This document shows, in pieces, positions 24,924 to 32,489 of a stretch of 64,000 nucleotides of DNA (position 1 is the first letter of the stretch; the number at the start of each line of letters is the position of its first letter). The stretch comes from Candidatus Bipolaricaulota bacterium (GTDB lineage: Bacteria > Bipolaricaulota > Bipolaricaulia > Bipolaricaulales > Bipolaricaulaceae), in assembly GCA_030550535.1 (NCBI GenBank), contig JAUQPF010000026.1, forward strand, positions 1-64,000, in the 5' to 3' direction. A program made the translations under genes and the position numbers. The notes below the pieces were generated by a model, which worked only from the letters and a program-made list of their open reading frames with translations, searched no databases and had not been told where the DNA came from.

Positions 24924-25673
24924 TTATTCGGCAATATACCCCTCCCTCAGGCTTCCTAAAAGCACATCGGCCCAGGGGGAAAGCTCCTCTGCTGTCCCCA
25001 AGCCGGTGAGGACGCCCACCGTGCCCTGGCAGCCCGCCGCCCGGCCAGCCTGAAGGTCCCAGGGCATGTCCCCCACGATCACCGCCTCTTGGGGCCTATG
25101 CCCCAAGGACCGGCACGCGCACAGAACAGGATCCGGGGCGGGCTTTTTCACCGGGCACACGTCCAGACCCACCACGGCGTCCACGAGCTCCTCCCAGCCC
25201 AGGGCCCGCAAGTGGTTTTGGGCGGCGGAAGCGATGTCGTGGGTGACCACGGCCACCTTGCCCCCGGCCCGCTTGATGCCCTTGAGGAGCTCCTCGGCGC
25301 CCGGCACAGGCCGGAGATGGCGGTCGAAGGGAAAACCCGCATCCACCTCGGCGAAGACCTCCTGCACGAGCTTTCCCGCCTCGGGAAGGGCGAGCCCAAA
25401 ACGCTGGGCCAGGAACTGAGCGGTGGCCGCCTCCGCCTCCGGCCGGGGCAGGGGGATGATCCCCCAATGTCCGAGCCGACCGCGGTCCACGCCCAAGAAG
25501 TCCGCCAAGGCCGCGGCCTCGCGGGCCGAAAGCCCAAGCCTTTGGGAAAGGCGGCGCGCCCGCTCCTCCATCACCCGAAACCAGTGGTCGAAGGTGATGA
25601 GCGTCCCGTCCTTATCAAACAGGAAGGCGACTGCGTGGAATTCCCGACCTTGAGCGCGGAACCGAACGGCCAT
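24924..25673 (-). CDS. HAD family hydrolase (phosphoglycolate-phosphatase-like)
   Basis: 249 residues. HAD motifs in order: FLFDKDGTL (nucleophile and acid-base Asp), VVTHD (motif II), KKPAPDP (motif III Lys) and VIVGDMPWDLQAG (motif IV), with a helical cap between I and II. Likely a small-metabolite phosphatase of the Gph/PpaX group; substrate unknown. TAGGAT lies 6 nt before the ATG and there is no Shine-Dalgarno site. Divergent from the glycoside-hydrolase-like gene and convergent with the tRNA genes. Confidence 0.88.
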   Translation of the reverse strand: MAVRFRAQGREFHAVAFLFDKDGTLITFDHWFRVMEERARRLSQRLGLSAREAAALADFLGVDRGRLGHWGIIPLPRPEAEAATAQFLAQRFGLALPEAGKLVQEVFAEVDAGFPFDRHLRPVPGAEELLKGIKRAGGKVAVVTHDIASAAQNHLRALGWEELVDAVVGLDVCPVKKPAPDPVLCACRSLGHRPQEAVIVGDMPWDLQAGRAAGCQGTVGVLTGLGTAEELSPWADVLLGSLREGYIAE

Positions 25674-25679
25674 GGGCCG

Positions 25680-25708
25680 ATCCTACGCGCCCATTCCCAA
25701 ACCCACAA
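25680..25708 (-). promoter_or_regulatory. HAD gene promoter, leaderless type
   Basis: On the minus strand, TTGTGG (25703-25708), 17 bp, TAGGAT (25680-25685), then 6 nt to the ATG. Confidence 0.65.
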
Positions 25709-25762
25709 GCCGCGTGAGGAACCTCACGGACAGAGAGGATAGGCCCCCCGAGACCCACGTCC

Positions 25763-25791
25763 TTAACCCTTTTGGCGAGCGGGCTTACCTT
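25763..25791 (+). promoter_or_regulatory. Promoter of the glycoside-hydrolase-like gene, leaderless type
   Basis: TTAACC (25763-25768), 17 bp, TACCTT (25786-25791), 7 nt before the ATG at 25799; no Shine-Dalgarno site. Confidence 0.5.
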
Positions 25792-25798
25792 CAAGACC

Positions 25799-26863
25799 AT
25801 GAAATCCGCGTTGCTGATCGTTTTAACCCTGGCGATCGGTGCGCTTTTGGCCACGGTTTTCTCCGCCCAGGCCCCCAGCCCCTCCCTGGACGTGACGCGT
25901 GCCCCAAACCCCTCTCCTGCGCCCGCGCCTTCGGCCTCGCCCCGCCCCTCCTTCCACGATCGGCGGGGCGTGTACCTCACGGCCTACGCCGCCTCCAACC
26001 CCTCCCTCCTCGAGAGCGTGCTTTCCCAGTCCCTGAAATTCGGCCTCAACACCGTGGTGATCGACGTCAAGAACAACGATGGGGATGTGTGCTATGCCTC
26101 CCAGATGCCCTTGGCCCGGGCAATAGGGGCCGTGCGCCCCCTTTTGGACCTGCCCAAGCTCGTGGAGGAGCTGCACCGGCGCGGTTTTTACGTGATCGCC
26201 CGGCAGGTGGTGTTCTACGATCCCCACTTGGCCAAGCACCTTGGGGAGGCGGGGCCTTGGGTTCCACCCACCTCCGCCCAAGCCGTCAGCTACAACCTCG
26301 CCCTGGCCCAGGAGGTGGCGGCAAGCGGTGTGGACGAGATCCAATTCGACTACATCCGCTTTGCTGACGATGGTCCCATCGGCCCGGATTACTCGGCCCG
26401 CTGCGCCGCCGTGGAGGCCTTTCTGGTCCAGGCCCGACAGACCCTTTCCCTCCCCATCTCCGTGGACGTCTACGGCCGGGTGATGTGGCCCTGGAACGCT
26501 CAAAAGATCGACCCCATTGGCCAGCACCTGGAGAGCATGGCCCAGCACGTGGACGTGGTCTCCCCCATGCTCTACCCCTCCCATTTTGTGGAAGCGGAGC
26601 TCAAGGCTGATCCCTACGGGACGGTGAAGCGCACCATGCTCCAGGGGAAGGCGCGGGTGAACGTGCCCCTCCGTCCCTATCTTCAGGCCTTCGCCATGGC
26701 CATTCCCGAGGGCATGGATTTGCCCACCTACATCCTGGCCCAGATTCGTGCGGCTCAAGAAACGGGGGCTGACGGGTATTTGTTTTGGAATCCGCGCGCG
26801 GACTATTCCAGCCTTTGGGAGGCGTTGGGTCGCGATTTGGCCAGCCGCACCCCAAGACCTTAG
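25799..26863 (+). CDS. Secreted/anchored putative glycoside hydrolase (DUF4015)
   Basis: 354 residues from the ATG at 25799. An N-terminal hydrophobic segment (about 1-24) and a Pro/Ser/Ala-rich linker (25-50) precede a TIM-barrel domain with RGVYLTAYAAS, LNTVVIDVKNNDGDVCY, FYVIARQVVFYDP, EIQFDYIRFADDG and VDVVSPMLYPSHF. These match the DUF4015 family related to GH13-like barrels; acidic residues in the D(V)K and DYIRF motifs are candidate catalytic residues. The substrate is unknown and is probably an extracellular polysaccharide. It starts a four-gene run. Confidence 0.8.
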   Translation: MKSALLIVLTLAIGALLATVFSAQAPSPSLDVTRAPNPSPAPAPSASPRPSFHDRRGVYLTAYAASNPSLLESVLSQSLKFGLNTVVIDVKNNDGDVCYASQMPLARAIGAVRPLLDLPKLVEELHRRGFYVIARQVVFYDPHLAKHLGEAGPWVPPTSAQAVSYNLALAQEVAASGVDEIQFDYIRFADDGPIGPDYSARCAAVEAFLVQARQTLSLPISVDVYGRVMWPWNAQKIDPIGQHLESMAQHVDVVSPMLYPSHFVEAELKADPYGTVKRTMLQGKARVNVPLRPYLQAFAMAIPEGMDLPTYILAQIRAAQETGADGYLFWNPRADYSSLWEALGRDLASRTPRP

Positions 26864-26883
26864 AATGGCACGAAGGGGGCGCC

Positions 26884-27939
26884 ATGAAAGTTTTGGGGGT
26901 GTTGCTGCTCTTGGGCGTGGAGGTCCTCGCGGTTGAACTTTTCCCACAGAGCTTCACCTGCACCGGCGAAACGGAAGACGCCTTTTGTCGCCTTGCGGAC
27001 CCCCGCTACTACGCCACGGCCACTTGGCATTTCACCGGGGTCACCCCGGGACAATGGACGTTAATTCTCGAGGGGATCGCCACCGATCCCTGCCAAGGCT
27101 GCGAGATCGGCCGGGATGTGGTGGTCCAGGTGTTCTGGCGCTCCTCGCCTTTGGAAAGCTGGCAGTGGCGGTTTGTGACCTTGGAAAACGTGACCCCGGA
27201 GGCGGGCCCCGGCGCGTACCGGGTGCGCGGCGAGCTCCCCCTGCGCCTTTGGGGTGGAGAGCTTTGGGTCCTGGTGCGGCGGTTCGTTTTGTGCGCCCCC
27301 TGGTTGAGGTTTGACGGGAGATCCGCGCGGCTTTGGGCCCCCGAGCCCACCCCCGTGACCCCTCCGCCCCCACCGGAGATCCCGGTGCCCCCTCCGCCGC
27401 CCCCTCCCCCTCCGCCCCCACCTCCCCCTCCTCCTCCCGAGGTGCGCTGCGCCGCGGGTCCCCTTTGGGTCTGCCGGCCCGGTCTTCCTCCTGGGGAATG
27501 CCTCCCCGAAGGATTGGATTTGAACGCAGTCCCGCGGGCCGAGCTTCCGGAGACCATGGGGCCGGGGGATGCCGCCACCCTAGCCCTCGGCCATTACCGC
27601 GGTCGCATGACCGAAGGGGATTGGCAGGACTGGTACCGCTTCTCCGCGGCCAAAGGGGAAGCGGTGGTCGTGTACTTCGAGCCGGAAGGGAACCTCGTGG
27701 TGGACCTGTACCTCGTCCATGATCCCTGCGGGACGGACCTCGCCGTGTGCCTCAACGTCGCCGGTCCCACCACCATCGAGGCGCCCTGCGCCCAGGGCTT
27801 GGAGTGCGTGACCATCCCCAATGGGATGACGGAGTGCTTCACCGGGGAGCGCTGCGGCTTTTTCCTGCGCATCGTGTACCGCTCCGGCTCCGGAACTTAT
27901 AAAGTTTCGCTCTTGCCCGCCGAGCCCAAGCCCTTGTGA
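26884..27939 (+). CDS. Secreted Cys-rich protein with 17-proline tract, unknown
   Basis: 351 residues from the ATG at 26884 (AAGGGGG upstream). Signal peptide about 1-17. Two beta-rich halves, each with several cysteines (FTCTGETEDAFCRL, CQGCEIG; later CAAGPLWVCRPG), are joined by a linker with runs of 5 and 17 prolines. The second half (LALGHYRGRMTEGDWQDWYRF, VVDLYLVHDPCG) resembles bacterial pre-peptidase C-terminal-type domains, a weak assignment. I recognise no overall family. The disulfide-rich, linker-containing design suits an extracellular or envelope protein. TAGAAT 17 nt upstream of the start may be a promoter. Confidence 0.7.
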   Translation: MKVLGVLLLLGVEVLAVELFPQSFTCTGETEDAFCRLADPRYYATATWHFTGVTPGQWTLILEGIATDPCQGCEIGRDVVVQVFWRSSPLESWQWRFVTLENVTPEAGPGAYRVRGELPLRLWGGELWVLVRRFVLCAPWLRFDGRSARLWAPEPTPVTPPPPPEIPVPPPPPPPPPPPPPPPPPEVRCAAGPLWVCRPGLPPGECLPEGLDLNAVPRAELPETMGPGDAATLALGHYRGRMTEGDWQDWYRFSAAKGEAVVVYFEPEGNLVVDLYLVHDPCGTDLAVCLNVAGPTTIEAPCAQGLECVTIPNGMTECFTGERCGFFLRIVYRSGSGTYKVSLLPAEPKPL

Positions 27940-28682
27940 AGTTTTTGGGGATTGACCTAGCCTGGTCCGAGGCCAACCCCTCTGCGGCCGTTCTCCTCCG
28001 CTGGGAAAACGGGGCGGGGGTCCTCACGGCCTGGCACGATCGTTTGGGCCAAAACACGGAGATCGCAGCGTTCGTGGCCGAAAACGTGGGGGACGAGCCG
28101 GCCCTGATCGCCGTGGACGCGCCGCTTCTCGTCCCCAACGAAGAAGGAACGCGTCCGTGCGATCGCGAACTCTCCCGGTTTTACCGCAAGGCCCGGGCCC
28201 AGGCCTATCCGGCAAACCGTCGCCGCCTGGGCCCCAAGGTGCGGGGGGAAGAGCTTGTCAAGCTCTTGGAAGGCCTTGGGTTCCGTCACGATCCCGAGGT
28301 GGGGGCCCGAACGGAGGTGCGCCAGGTGGTGGAGGTCTTTCCCCATCCCGCGGCGGTGGAGCTTTTTGGGCTTTCTCGGATCCTCCAGTACAAGGCCCGG
28401 CCGGGCCGCACCTATGCGGAGCGCTGGGCGGAGCTCGCCCGCTTCCGCGATCTTCTTCGGGGGCTGAGCGCGGCCACGCCCGCCCTCCACGCGGAGAAGA
28501 TCCTGGATCGGGCCGAACCCCAAGGCCTACGAGGCCAGGCCCTGAAACGCCTGGAGGACCTCCTTGACGCCCTCTTTTGTGCCTACATCGCCCTACACCT
28601 TTGGTACTGGGGCCCCCGAGGCTACCGCCGTTTCGGCGACCGCACGTCCGGATACATCCTCGTCCCCATACCCCCGCGATGA
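27936..28682 (+). CDS. DUF429 family predicted nuclease
   Basis: 248 residues; GTG start overlaps the previous stop by 4 bp. RNase H-like N-terminus FLGIDLAWSEANPS, then ALIAVDAPLLVPN, RPCDRELSRFYRKARAQAYP and VVEVFPHPAAVELFG are the family hallmarks, with a terminal DALFCAYIALHLW helix. The fold and acidic residues suggest a nuclease, but no biochemical role is established. It is coupled to the next gene by a 4 bp overlap. Confidence 0.82.
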   Translation: MKFLGIDLAWSEANPSAAVLLRWENGAGVLTAWHDRLGQNTEIAAFVAENVGDEPALIAVDAPLLVPNEEGTRPCDRELSRFYRKARAQAYPANRRRLGPKVRGEELVKLLEGLGFRHDPEVGARTEVRQVVEVFPHPAAVELFGLSRILQYKARPGRTYAERWAELARFRDLLRGLSAATPALHAEKILDRAEPQGLRGQALKRLEDLLDALFCAYIALHLWYWGPRGYRRFGDRTSGYILVPIPPR

Positions 28683-29254
28683 GGAAGCTCACCAACGAGG
28701 AGAAAAGGGAGCGGTGGCGGGGCTATCGCCCGGCTGAGCGCTTCCCCCTTGCGGTGGTCTTGGACAACCTGCGCAGCGCCTATAATGTAGGCTCCATCTT
28801 CCGCACCGCCGCCTGTGCCCATCTTGCGGAGGTGGTCCTCTGCGGCATCACCGCCTGTCCTCCCCACAAGGAGGTGGAGAAGACGGCCCTGGGGGCCACG
28901 ACCATGATCCCCTGGCGCCATGTGCCCGAAACCCTCGCGGCCGTGCGTGACCTAAAAAGCAGGGGCTGGACGGTGGCCGCGCTTGAGATCACGGAAAATA
29001 GCGTGCCCATCCAGCTCATCCAGCCCCAACATTTCCCCTTGGCCCTGGTGGTGGGAAACGAGGTCACCGGCGTGGACGACGCCGTCTTGGCCGAGGCCGA
29101 CCTGGTGGTGGAGGTGCCTCAATACGGGGAGAAGGAGTCGCTCAACGTGGCCGTGGCCTTTGGGATCGCGGTGTACCTCATCCTGGAGAAGCTCCGGCCG
29201 CCGTTCCCTGGGGAGCTCAGCTCAGACCGAGGTAAGCCCGCTGGGCCGGGGTGA
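28679..29254 (+). CDS. SpoU/TrmH-family RNA 2'-O-methyltransferase
   Basis: 191 residues from the ATG at 28679, which overlaps the DUF429 stop. SPOUT motifs: LDNLRSAYNVGSIFRTA (motif 1), LALVVGNEVTGVDD (motif 2) and VPQYGEKESLNVAVAFGI (motif 3), which form the SAM-binding knot. Small stand-alone members methylate ribose in tRNA or rRNA; the target is unknown. The last 13 codons overlap the convergent ahcY gene by 38 bp. Confidence 0.88.
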   Translation: MRKLTNEEKRERWRGYRPAERFPLAVVLDNLRSAYNVGSIFRTAACAHLAEVVLCGITACPPHKEVEKTALGATTMIPWRHVPETLAAVRDLKSRGWTVAALEITENSVPIQLIQPQHFPLALVVGNEVTGVDDAVLAEADLVVEVPQYGEKESLNVAVAFGIAVYLILEKLRPPFPGELSSDRGKPAGPG

Positions 29255-30434
29255 GCTCATCGAGGCGCACTCCCCGGCTCTGCAGAAAGAGCCGGGCCAC
29301 CTCGTGGTCCACCTCCCGCGGCACCGGATAGACCTGGGGCCGCAAACCCTTGCCCTCCCGGGCCAGCCACACCAAGGACCGAAGCTGCAGGGAGAAGGAA
29401 AGATCCATGATCTCCGCGGGGTGACCATCCCCGGCCACGAGGTTCACCAAGCGCCCTTTCGCCAGGAGGTACAGGCGCTTTCCGTTGGGAAGGAGGGCCT
29501 CCTCCACGTGCTCCCGCACGCGGCGCACCTGGGCGCGAGCGTAGAGCTCCTTCACCTCGATCTCCACGTCGAAGTGGCCGGCGTTGGCAAGAATACAGCC
29601 GTCCTTGGCGGAAAGGAGGTCCTCATAGGTCACGGCGGAGATACAGCCCGTGGCGGTGATCACAAAGTCCGCTTGCGGCAGGGCCTCCCGCACGGGCATG
29701 ACCCGAAAGCCCTCCATCAGGGCCTCCGCGGCCTTCACCGGGTCCACCTCGGCCACGATCACCTCGGCCCCCAGGCCCCGCGCCCGCTGGGCAATGCCCT
29801 TCCCGCACCAGCCGTAGCCCACGACGAGCACGGTCTTCCCGGCCACAAGGAGGTTGGTGGCCCGCATGATCGCATCCCAAACCGACTGCCCCGTGCCGTA
29901 GCGGTTGTCGAAGAGCGATTTCATCTGGGCGTCGTTCACCGCCACCGCCGGGAACCGCAACCTCCCCTCGCGCTCCAGCTGCCGGAGACGGATGACCCCG
30001 GTCGTGGTCTCCTCGCACACGCCCAGGGTCTCCCGGCCGAGCTCCCAGGCCTCGCCGTGAAGGAGGAGGGTGAGGTCACCCCCGTCGTCCAAAACGAGCT
30101 GGGGACGGATGGAGAGCACGCGCCGCAGGAACTCCTGGTACTCCTCCTCCGTGGCCTCGCCCCGGGCGTAGACGGGCATCACCTCCGCCAGGGCCTGGGC
30201 CACGTCGTCCTTGGCGGAGAGGGGGTTGGAGCTGGTGACGGCGAGCTCCGCGCCCAAGGCTTTCAGGGCCAGAGCGAGGCGGGCGGTCTTGGCCTCAAGA
30301 TGGATGGCCATGGCCACCCGCATCCCGGAAAGGGGCTTTTGGGGGGCATACCGCTCCTCTAGAAGGGCGAGGACCGGCATGTGGTCCCGTACCCAGCGGA
30401 TCTTCTCCCAACCGCGCGCACGCACCTCGTCCAT
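29217..30434 (-). CDS. ahcY: Adenosylhomocysteinase
   Basis: 405 residues, the short thermophile/archaeal length. Substrate motifs TSSNPLSAKDDVAQAL and VNDAQMKSLFDNRYGTGQS, NAD-binding VLVVGYGWCGKGIAQRA, and NAGHFDVEIEV. The C-terminus ends RAYLGLS instead of the KPDHYRY tail of long forms, as in Thermotoga-type enzymes. It cleaves S-adenosylhomocysteine to homocysteine and adenosine, removing the by-product of methylations such as those of the neighbouring SpoU enzyme. TAACCT 8 nt before the ATG suggests a leaderless mRNA. Confidence 0.94.
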   Translation of the reverse strand: MDEVRARGWEKIRWVRDHMPVLALLEERYAPQKPLSGMRVAMAIHLEAKTARLALALKALGAELAVTSSNPLSAKDDVAQALAEVMPVYARGEATEEEYQEFLRRVLSIRPQLVLDDGGDLTLLLHGEAWELGRETLGVCEETTTGVIRLRQLEREGRLRFPAVAVNDAQMKSLFDNRYGTGQSVWDAIMRATNLLVAGKTVLVVGYGWCGKGIAQRARGLGAEVIVAEVDPVKAAEALMEGFRVMPVREALPQADFVITATGCISAVTYEDLLSAKDGCILANAGHFDVEIEVKELYARAQVRRVREHVEEALLPNGKRLYLLAKGRLVNLVAGDGHPAEIMDLSFSLQLRSLVWLAREGKGLRPQVYPVPREVDHEVARLFLQSRGVRLDELTPAQRAYLGLS

Positions 30435-30442
30435 GGCCCAAA

Positions 30443-30448
30443 AGGTTA
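30443..30448 (-). promoter_or_regulatory. -10 box of ahcY, leaderless type
   Basis: TAACCT on the minus strand, 8 nt before the ATG; no clear -35. It lies in the 16 bp gap after the EamA transporter gene. Confidence 0.45.
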
Positions 30449-30450
30449 GC

Positions 30451-31293
30451 CTAGAGCCGCACAGCCTGCAGGGTCCAGAAGATCCCGCCCAACACGAACA
30501 GGATCCCTAGGCCCTGCGTAAGGCCGACCCCTTCTCCGAAGAGGAGGAAGGCCCACAGGGTGGCTCCCACAGGCTCCCCTAGAATGGCCACGGCCACCGC
30601 GGAAGGGGGAAGACGCCGCAGGGCCCAGTTCACCGTGGTGTGCCCCACGGCCTGGGGGATCAGGGCAAGGAGCACCAGCCAAGGCCAGTCCGCCCCCGGC
30701 GGAAGGGGACGCCCCCAAGCGCCCGTCGCCCCAAGGAGGAGAAGCCCGGCCACCATATACGCCAAGGAAGCGTAGGCAAGAAGCGGAACCTGGCCGCGGG
30801 CCCGCCGCCCCACCAGGAGGTAGGCGGAGGCGGCCATGGCCCCAAGCAGGGCGAGGAGGTCGCCCCAAAGGGCCGGCCCGCCCAAGGCGTAATCCCCCCA
30901 GGCGATGAGGAAGCTCCCCAGGACGGAAAGAAGGATCCCGACCCAGAGGGTCCGGCCTGGCCTCTCCCCCAAGGCCCAGGAGAAGAGGCCCACGAAGAGG
31001 GGGTTCGTGCAGACCAGGGCCACGGAGCTCGCCACGGAGGTGAGGCGAAGGGATTCGATCCAAAAGGCGAAGTGGGCGGAGAGGAAGGCCCCGGCGGCCA
31101 AGGAAAAGCGGAGGGGCATGGCGCGCCAGGCCCGAGCTCCAGGGAGGCTCAATAAGGCCCCGGCCAAAAGGAGGCGCCAAGCGGCCACCGTCACCGCCGG
31201 CCCTTGGGTGAAGCGGATGAGGGGCGCAGCCCAGGAGAGGGCGAGGATCCCCACGCCCAAAAGGAGGAGGAAAGGCGCGTGTTTTCCCGCCAT
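30451..31293 (-). CDS. EamA/DMT-family membrane transporter
   Basis: 280 residues, ten predicted helices in two EamA repeats (LTSVASSVALVCTNPLFVGLF and LPPSAVAVAILGEPVGATLW, motifs before helices 4 and 9). Substrate unknown. The ATG has no recognisable ribosome site, being preceded directly by TTTTTTCTAA of the ferredoxin terminator, so its expression may depend on read-through. Paralogue of the protein at 3970-4821, with only family-level resemblance. Confidence 0.85.
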   Translation of the reverse strand: MAGKHAPFLLLLGVGILALSWAAPLIRFTQGPAVTVAAWRLLLAGALLSLPGARAWRAMPLRFSLAAGAFLSAHFAFWIESLRLTSVASSVALVCTNPLFVGLFSWALGERPGRTLWVGILLSVLGSFLIAWGDYALGGPALWGDLLALLGAMAASAYLLVGRRARGQVPLLAYASLAYMVAGLLLLGATGAWGRPLPPGADWPWLVLLALIPQAVGHTTVNWALRRLPPSAVAVAILGEPVGATLWAFLLFGEGVGLTQGLGILFVLGGIFWTLQAVRL

Positions 31294-31297
31294 TTAG

Positions 31298-31326
31298 AAA
31301 AAACGGACAGCCCTGAGGACTGTCCG
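31298..31326 (-). terminator. Terminator 2 after the ferredoxin gene
   Basis: On the minus strand, CGGACAG, loop of 9, CTGTCCG, then TTTTTT. Confidence 0.8.
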
Positions 31327-31332
31327 GCCGCG

Positions 31333-31355
31333 CAAAAACTGCGGGCAAAGCCCGC
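31333..31355 (-). terminator. Terminator 1 after the ferredoxin gene
   Basis: On the minus strand, GCGGGC-TTT-GCCCGC followed by AGTTTTTG, 3 bp after the ferredoxin stop. Tandem with terminator 2. Confidence 0.75.
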
Positions 31356-31358
31356 GCT

Positions 31359-31538
31359 CTAGCGGCTGATCGCGCCCACGGGGCACTGGTCGATGGCCTC
31401 GTCCACGCAGGGAAGGCTGGGATCGGCCCCGGAGATCACGTGGGAGTAGCCGTCATCGCCGATCTCGAAGACTTCCGGGCAGATCTGAGCGCAGAGCCCA
31501 CAGCCCGTGCACAAATCCCGATCCACTTTGAGCGCCAT
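31359..31538 (-). CDS. Ferredoxin, single [4Fe-4S] type
   Basis: 59 residues, ATG preceded by AAAGGAGGTG. Cluster ligands CTGCGLCAQICP and the distal Cys of DQCPVGAI; an additional Cys (SLPCVDEA) matches the disulfide of Thermotoga/Desulfovibrio-type ferredoxins. Electron carrier in the cytoplasm. It is transcribed divergently from the hydrogenase unit through a mirror-image promoter region, making it a likely redox partner of that complex. Two tandem terminators follow. Confidence 0.93.
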   Translation of the reverse strand: MALKVDRDLCTGCGLCAQICPEVFEIGDDGYSHVISGADPSLPCVDEAIDQCPVGAISR

Positions 31539-31559
31539 AACACCTCCTTTTCAACGGCA

Positions 31560-31632
31560 GGAGGAACTATAGCATGCCCACCGAGCCCGGTCCACACTGG
31601 CCCAAGCAATCCCAAACGGCTATAGTTCCTCC
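31560..31632. promoter_or_regulatory. Mirror-image divergent promoters (ferredoxin / hydrogenase unit)
   Basis: GGAGGAACTATAGC (31560-31573) and GCTATAGTTCCTCC (31619-31632) are a perfect 14 bp inverted repeat. Each arm contains a TATAGT -10 box (31566-31571 minus, 31621-31626 plus) and the first transcribed bases TCCTCC. At the -35 distance both sides have TGGNCC rather than TTGACA. The symmetry suggests shared control. Confidence 0.65.
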
Positions 31633-31649
31633 GCTCCGGAGGTGAACGC

Positions 31650-32486
31650 ATGAAGAAGTGCTTGGGATTGTGCGCAGCCTTGGCGTTGGCGGTGACGCTG
31701 GGTTTGGGACAGGCGACGGAACTCGTGAGCCAGGCGGATGCCCTCTTTCAGGAGGTCTGGCTTTCGGCGTATGGCCCCGCGGTGGCCGCGGACCTGCGGG
31801 CCAAGCTCGAGAGCGCCATCGATCTTTATACGCGCGCCCTCAACCTGGATCCTCAGAACACCCACATCCTCAACATGCTGGCTCGGGCCTACTACACCCT
31901 GGCCGACATCTTCCTTCCTGAGCGGGAAAAGCAGGAGTTCCACGAGAAGGGGCAGGCCTATGGGGAGCGGTCGCTCCGCGTGCACCCGGAGTTCGTGGCG
32001 GTGGAGCGGGAACGGGGCTTTGTGGAGGCGGTGAAGACGAGCACCGATGTGGAGGCCCTGTATTGGACCTACGCGAACTGGGCGCGCAAGGTGGAGCTGG
32101 GCGGGGCCTTGGGCATCCTCGCGGCGGCCCTGCGCGGCGACGACAAAAAGCTCAACGCCCTCATGAGCCGCTGCCTGGAGCTTGATCCCTACTACCTTGC
32201 GGGCGGGCCCCTCCGCGCCTACGCCGGGTACTTCGCCAAACACCCCTTCAGCAAGGACTACGAGCGGGCGCGGGAGCTCCTCCTTGAGGCCATGGAAAAG
32301 CACGGCGACTACCTGGAGAACCGGCTGTTCTATGTGCAGTACTATCTCCTCCCCAAGGAGCTTTGGGCCGAGGCCCGCGCGGTGCTGCAGGAGATCCTCA
32401 CGGCCCCCATCGAGCCCTATCCTCTCATGAACAGCTACTGCCAGGTGAAGGCCGCGAACCTGCTTTTGGAGATCCAGGGGAAGTGA
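31650..32486 (+). CDS. TPR-like exported protein (TRAP transporter TatT-like)
   Basis: 278 residues; ATG with CGGAGGTGAAC site. Signal peptide about 1-20 (LCAALALAVTLGLGQA). Helical TPR-type repeats follow, e.g. AIDLYTRALNLDPQNTHILN, ALMSRCLELDPYYLAGGPLR and ARELLLEAMEKHGDYLENRL. The pattern resembles TatT (T-component) proteins of TRAP-associated systems, but no TRAP permease is nearby. First gene of the long hydrogenase unit, 3 bp before apgM. Function in this context unknown. Confidence 0.55.
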   Translation: MKKCLGLCAALALAVTLGLGQATELVSQADALFQEVWLSAYGPAVAADLRAKLESAIDLYTRALNLDPQNTHILNMLARAYYTLADIFLPEREKQEFHEKGQAYGERSLRVHPEFVAVERERGFVEAVKTSTDVEALYWTYANWARKVELGGALGILAAALRGDDKKLNALMSRCLELDPYYLAGGPLRAYAGYFAKHPFSKDYERARELLLEAMEKHGDYLENRLFYVQYYLLPKELWAEARAVLQEILTAPIEPYPLMNSYCQVKAANLLLEIQGK

Positions 32487-32489
32487 GCC

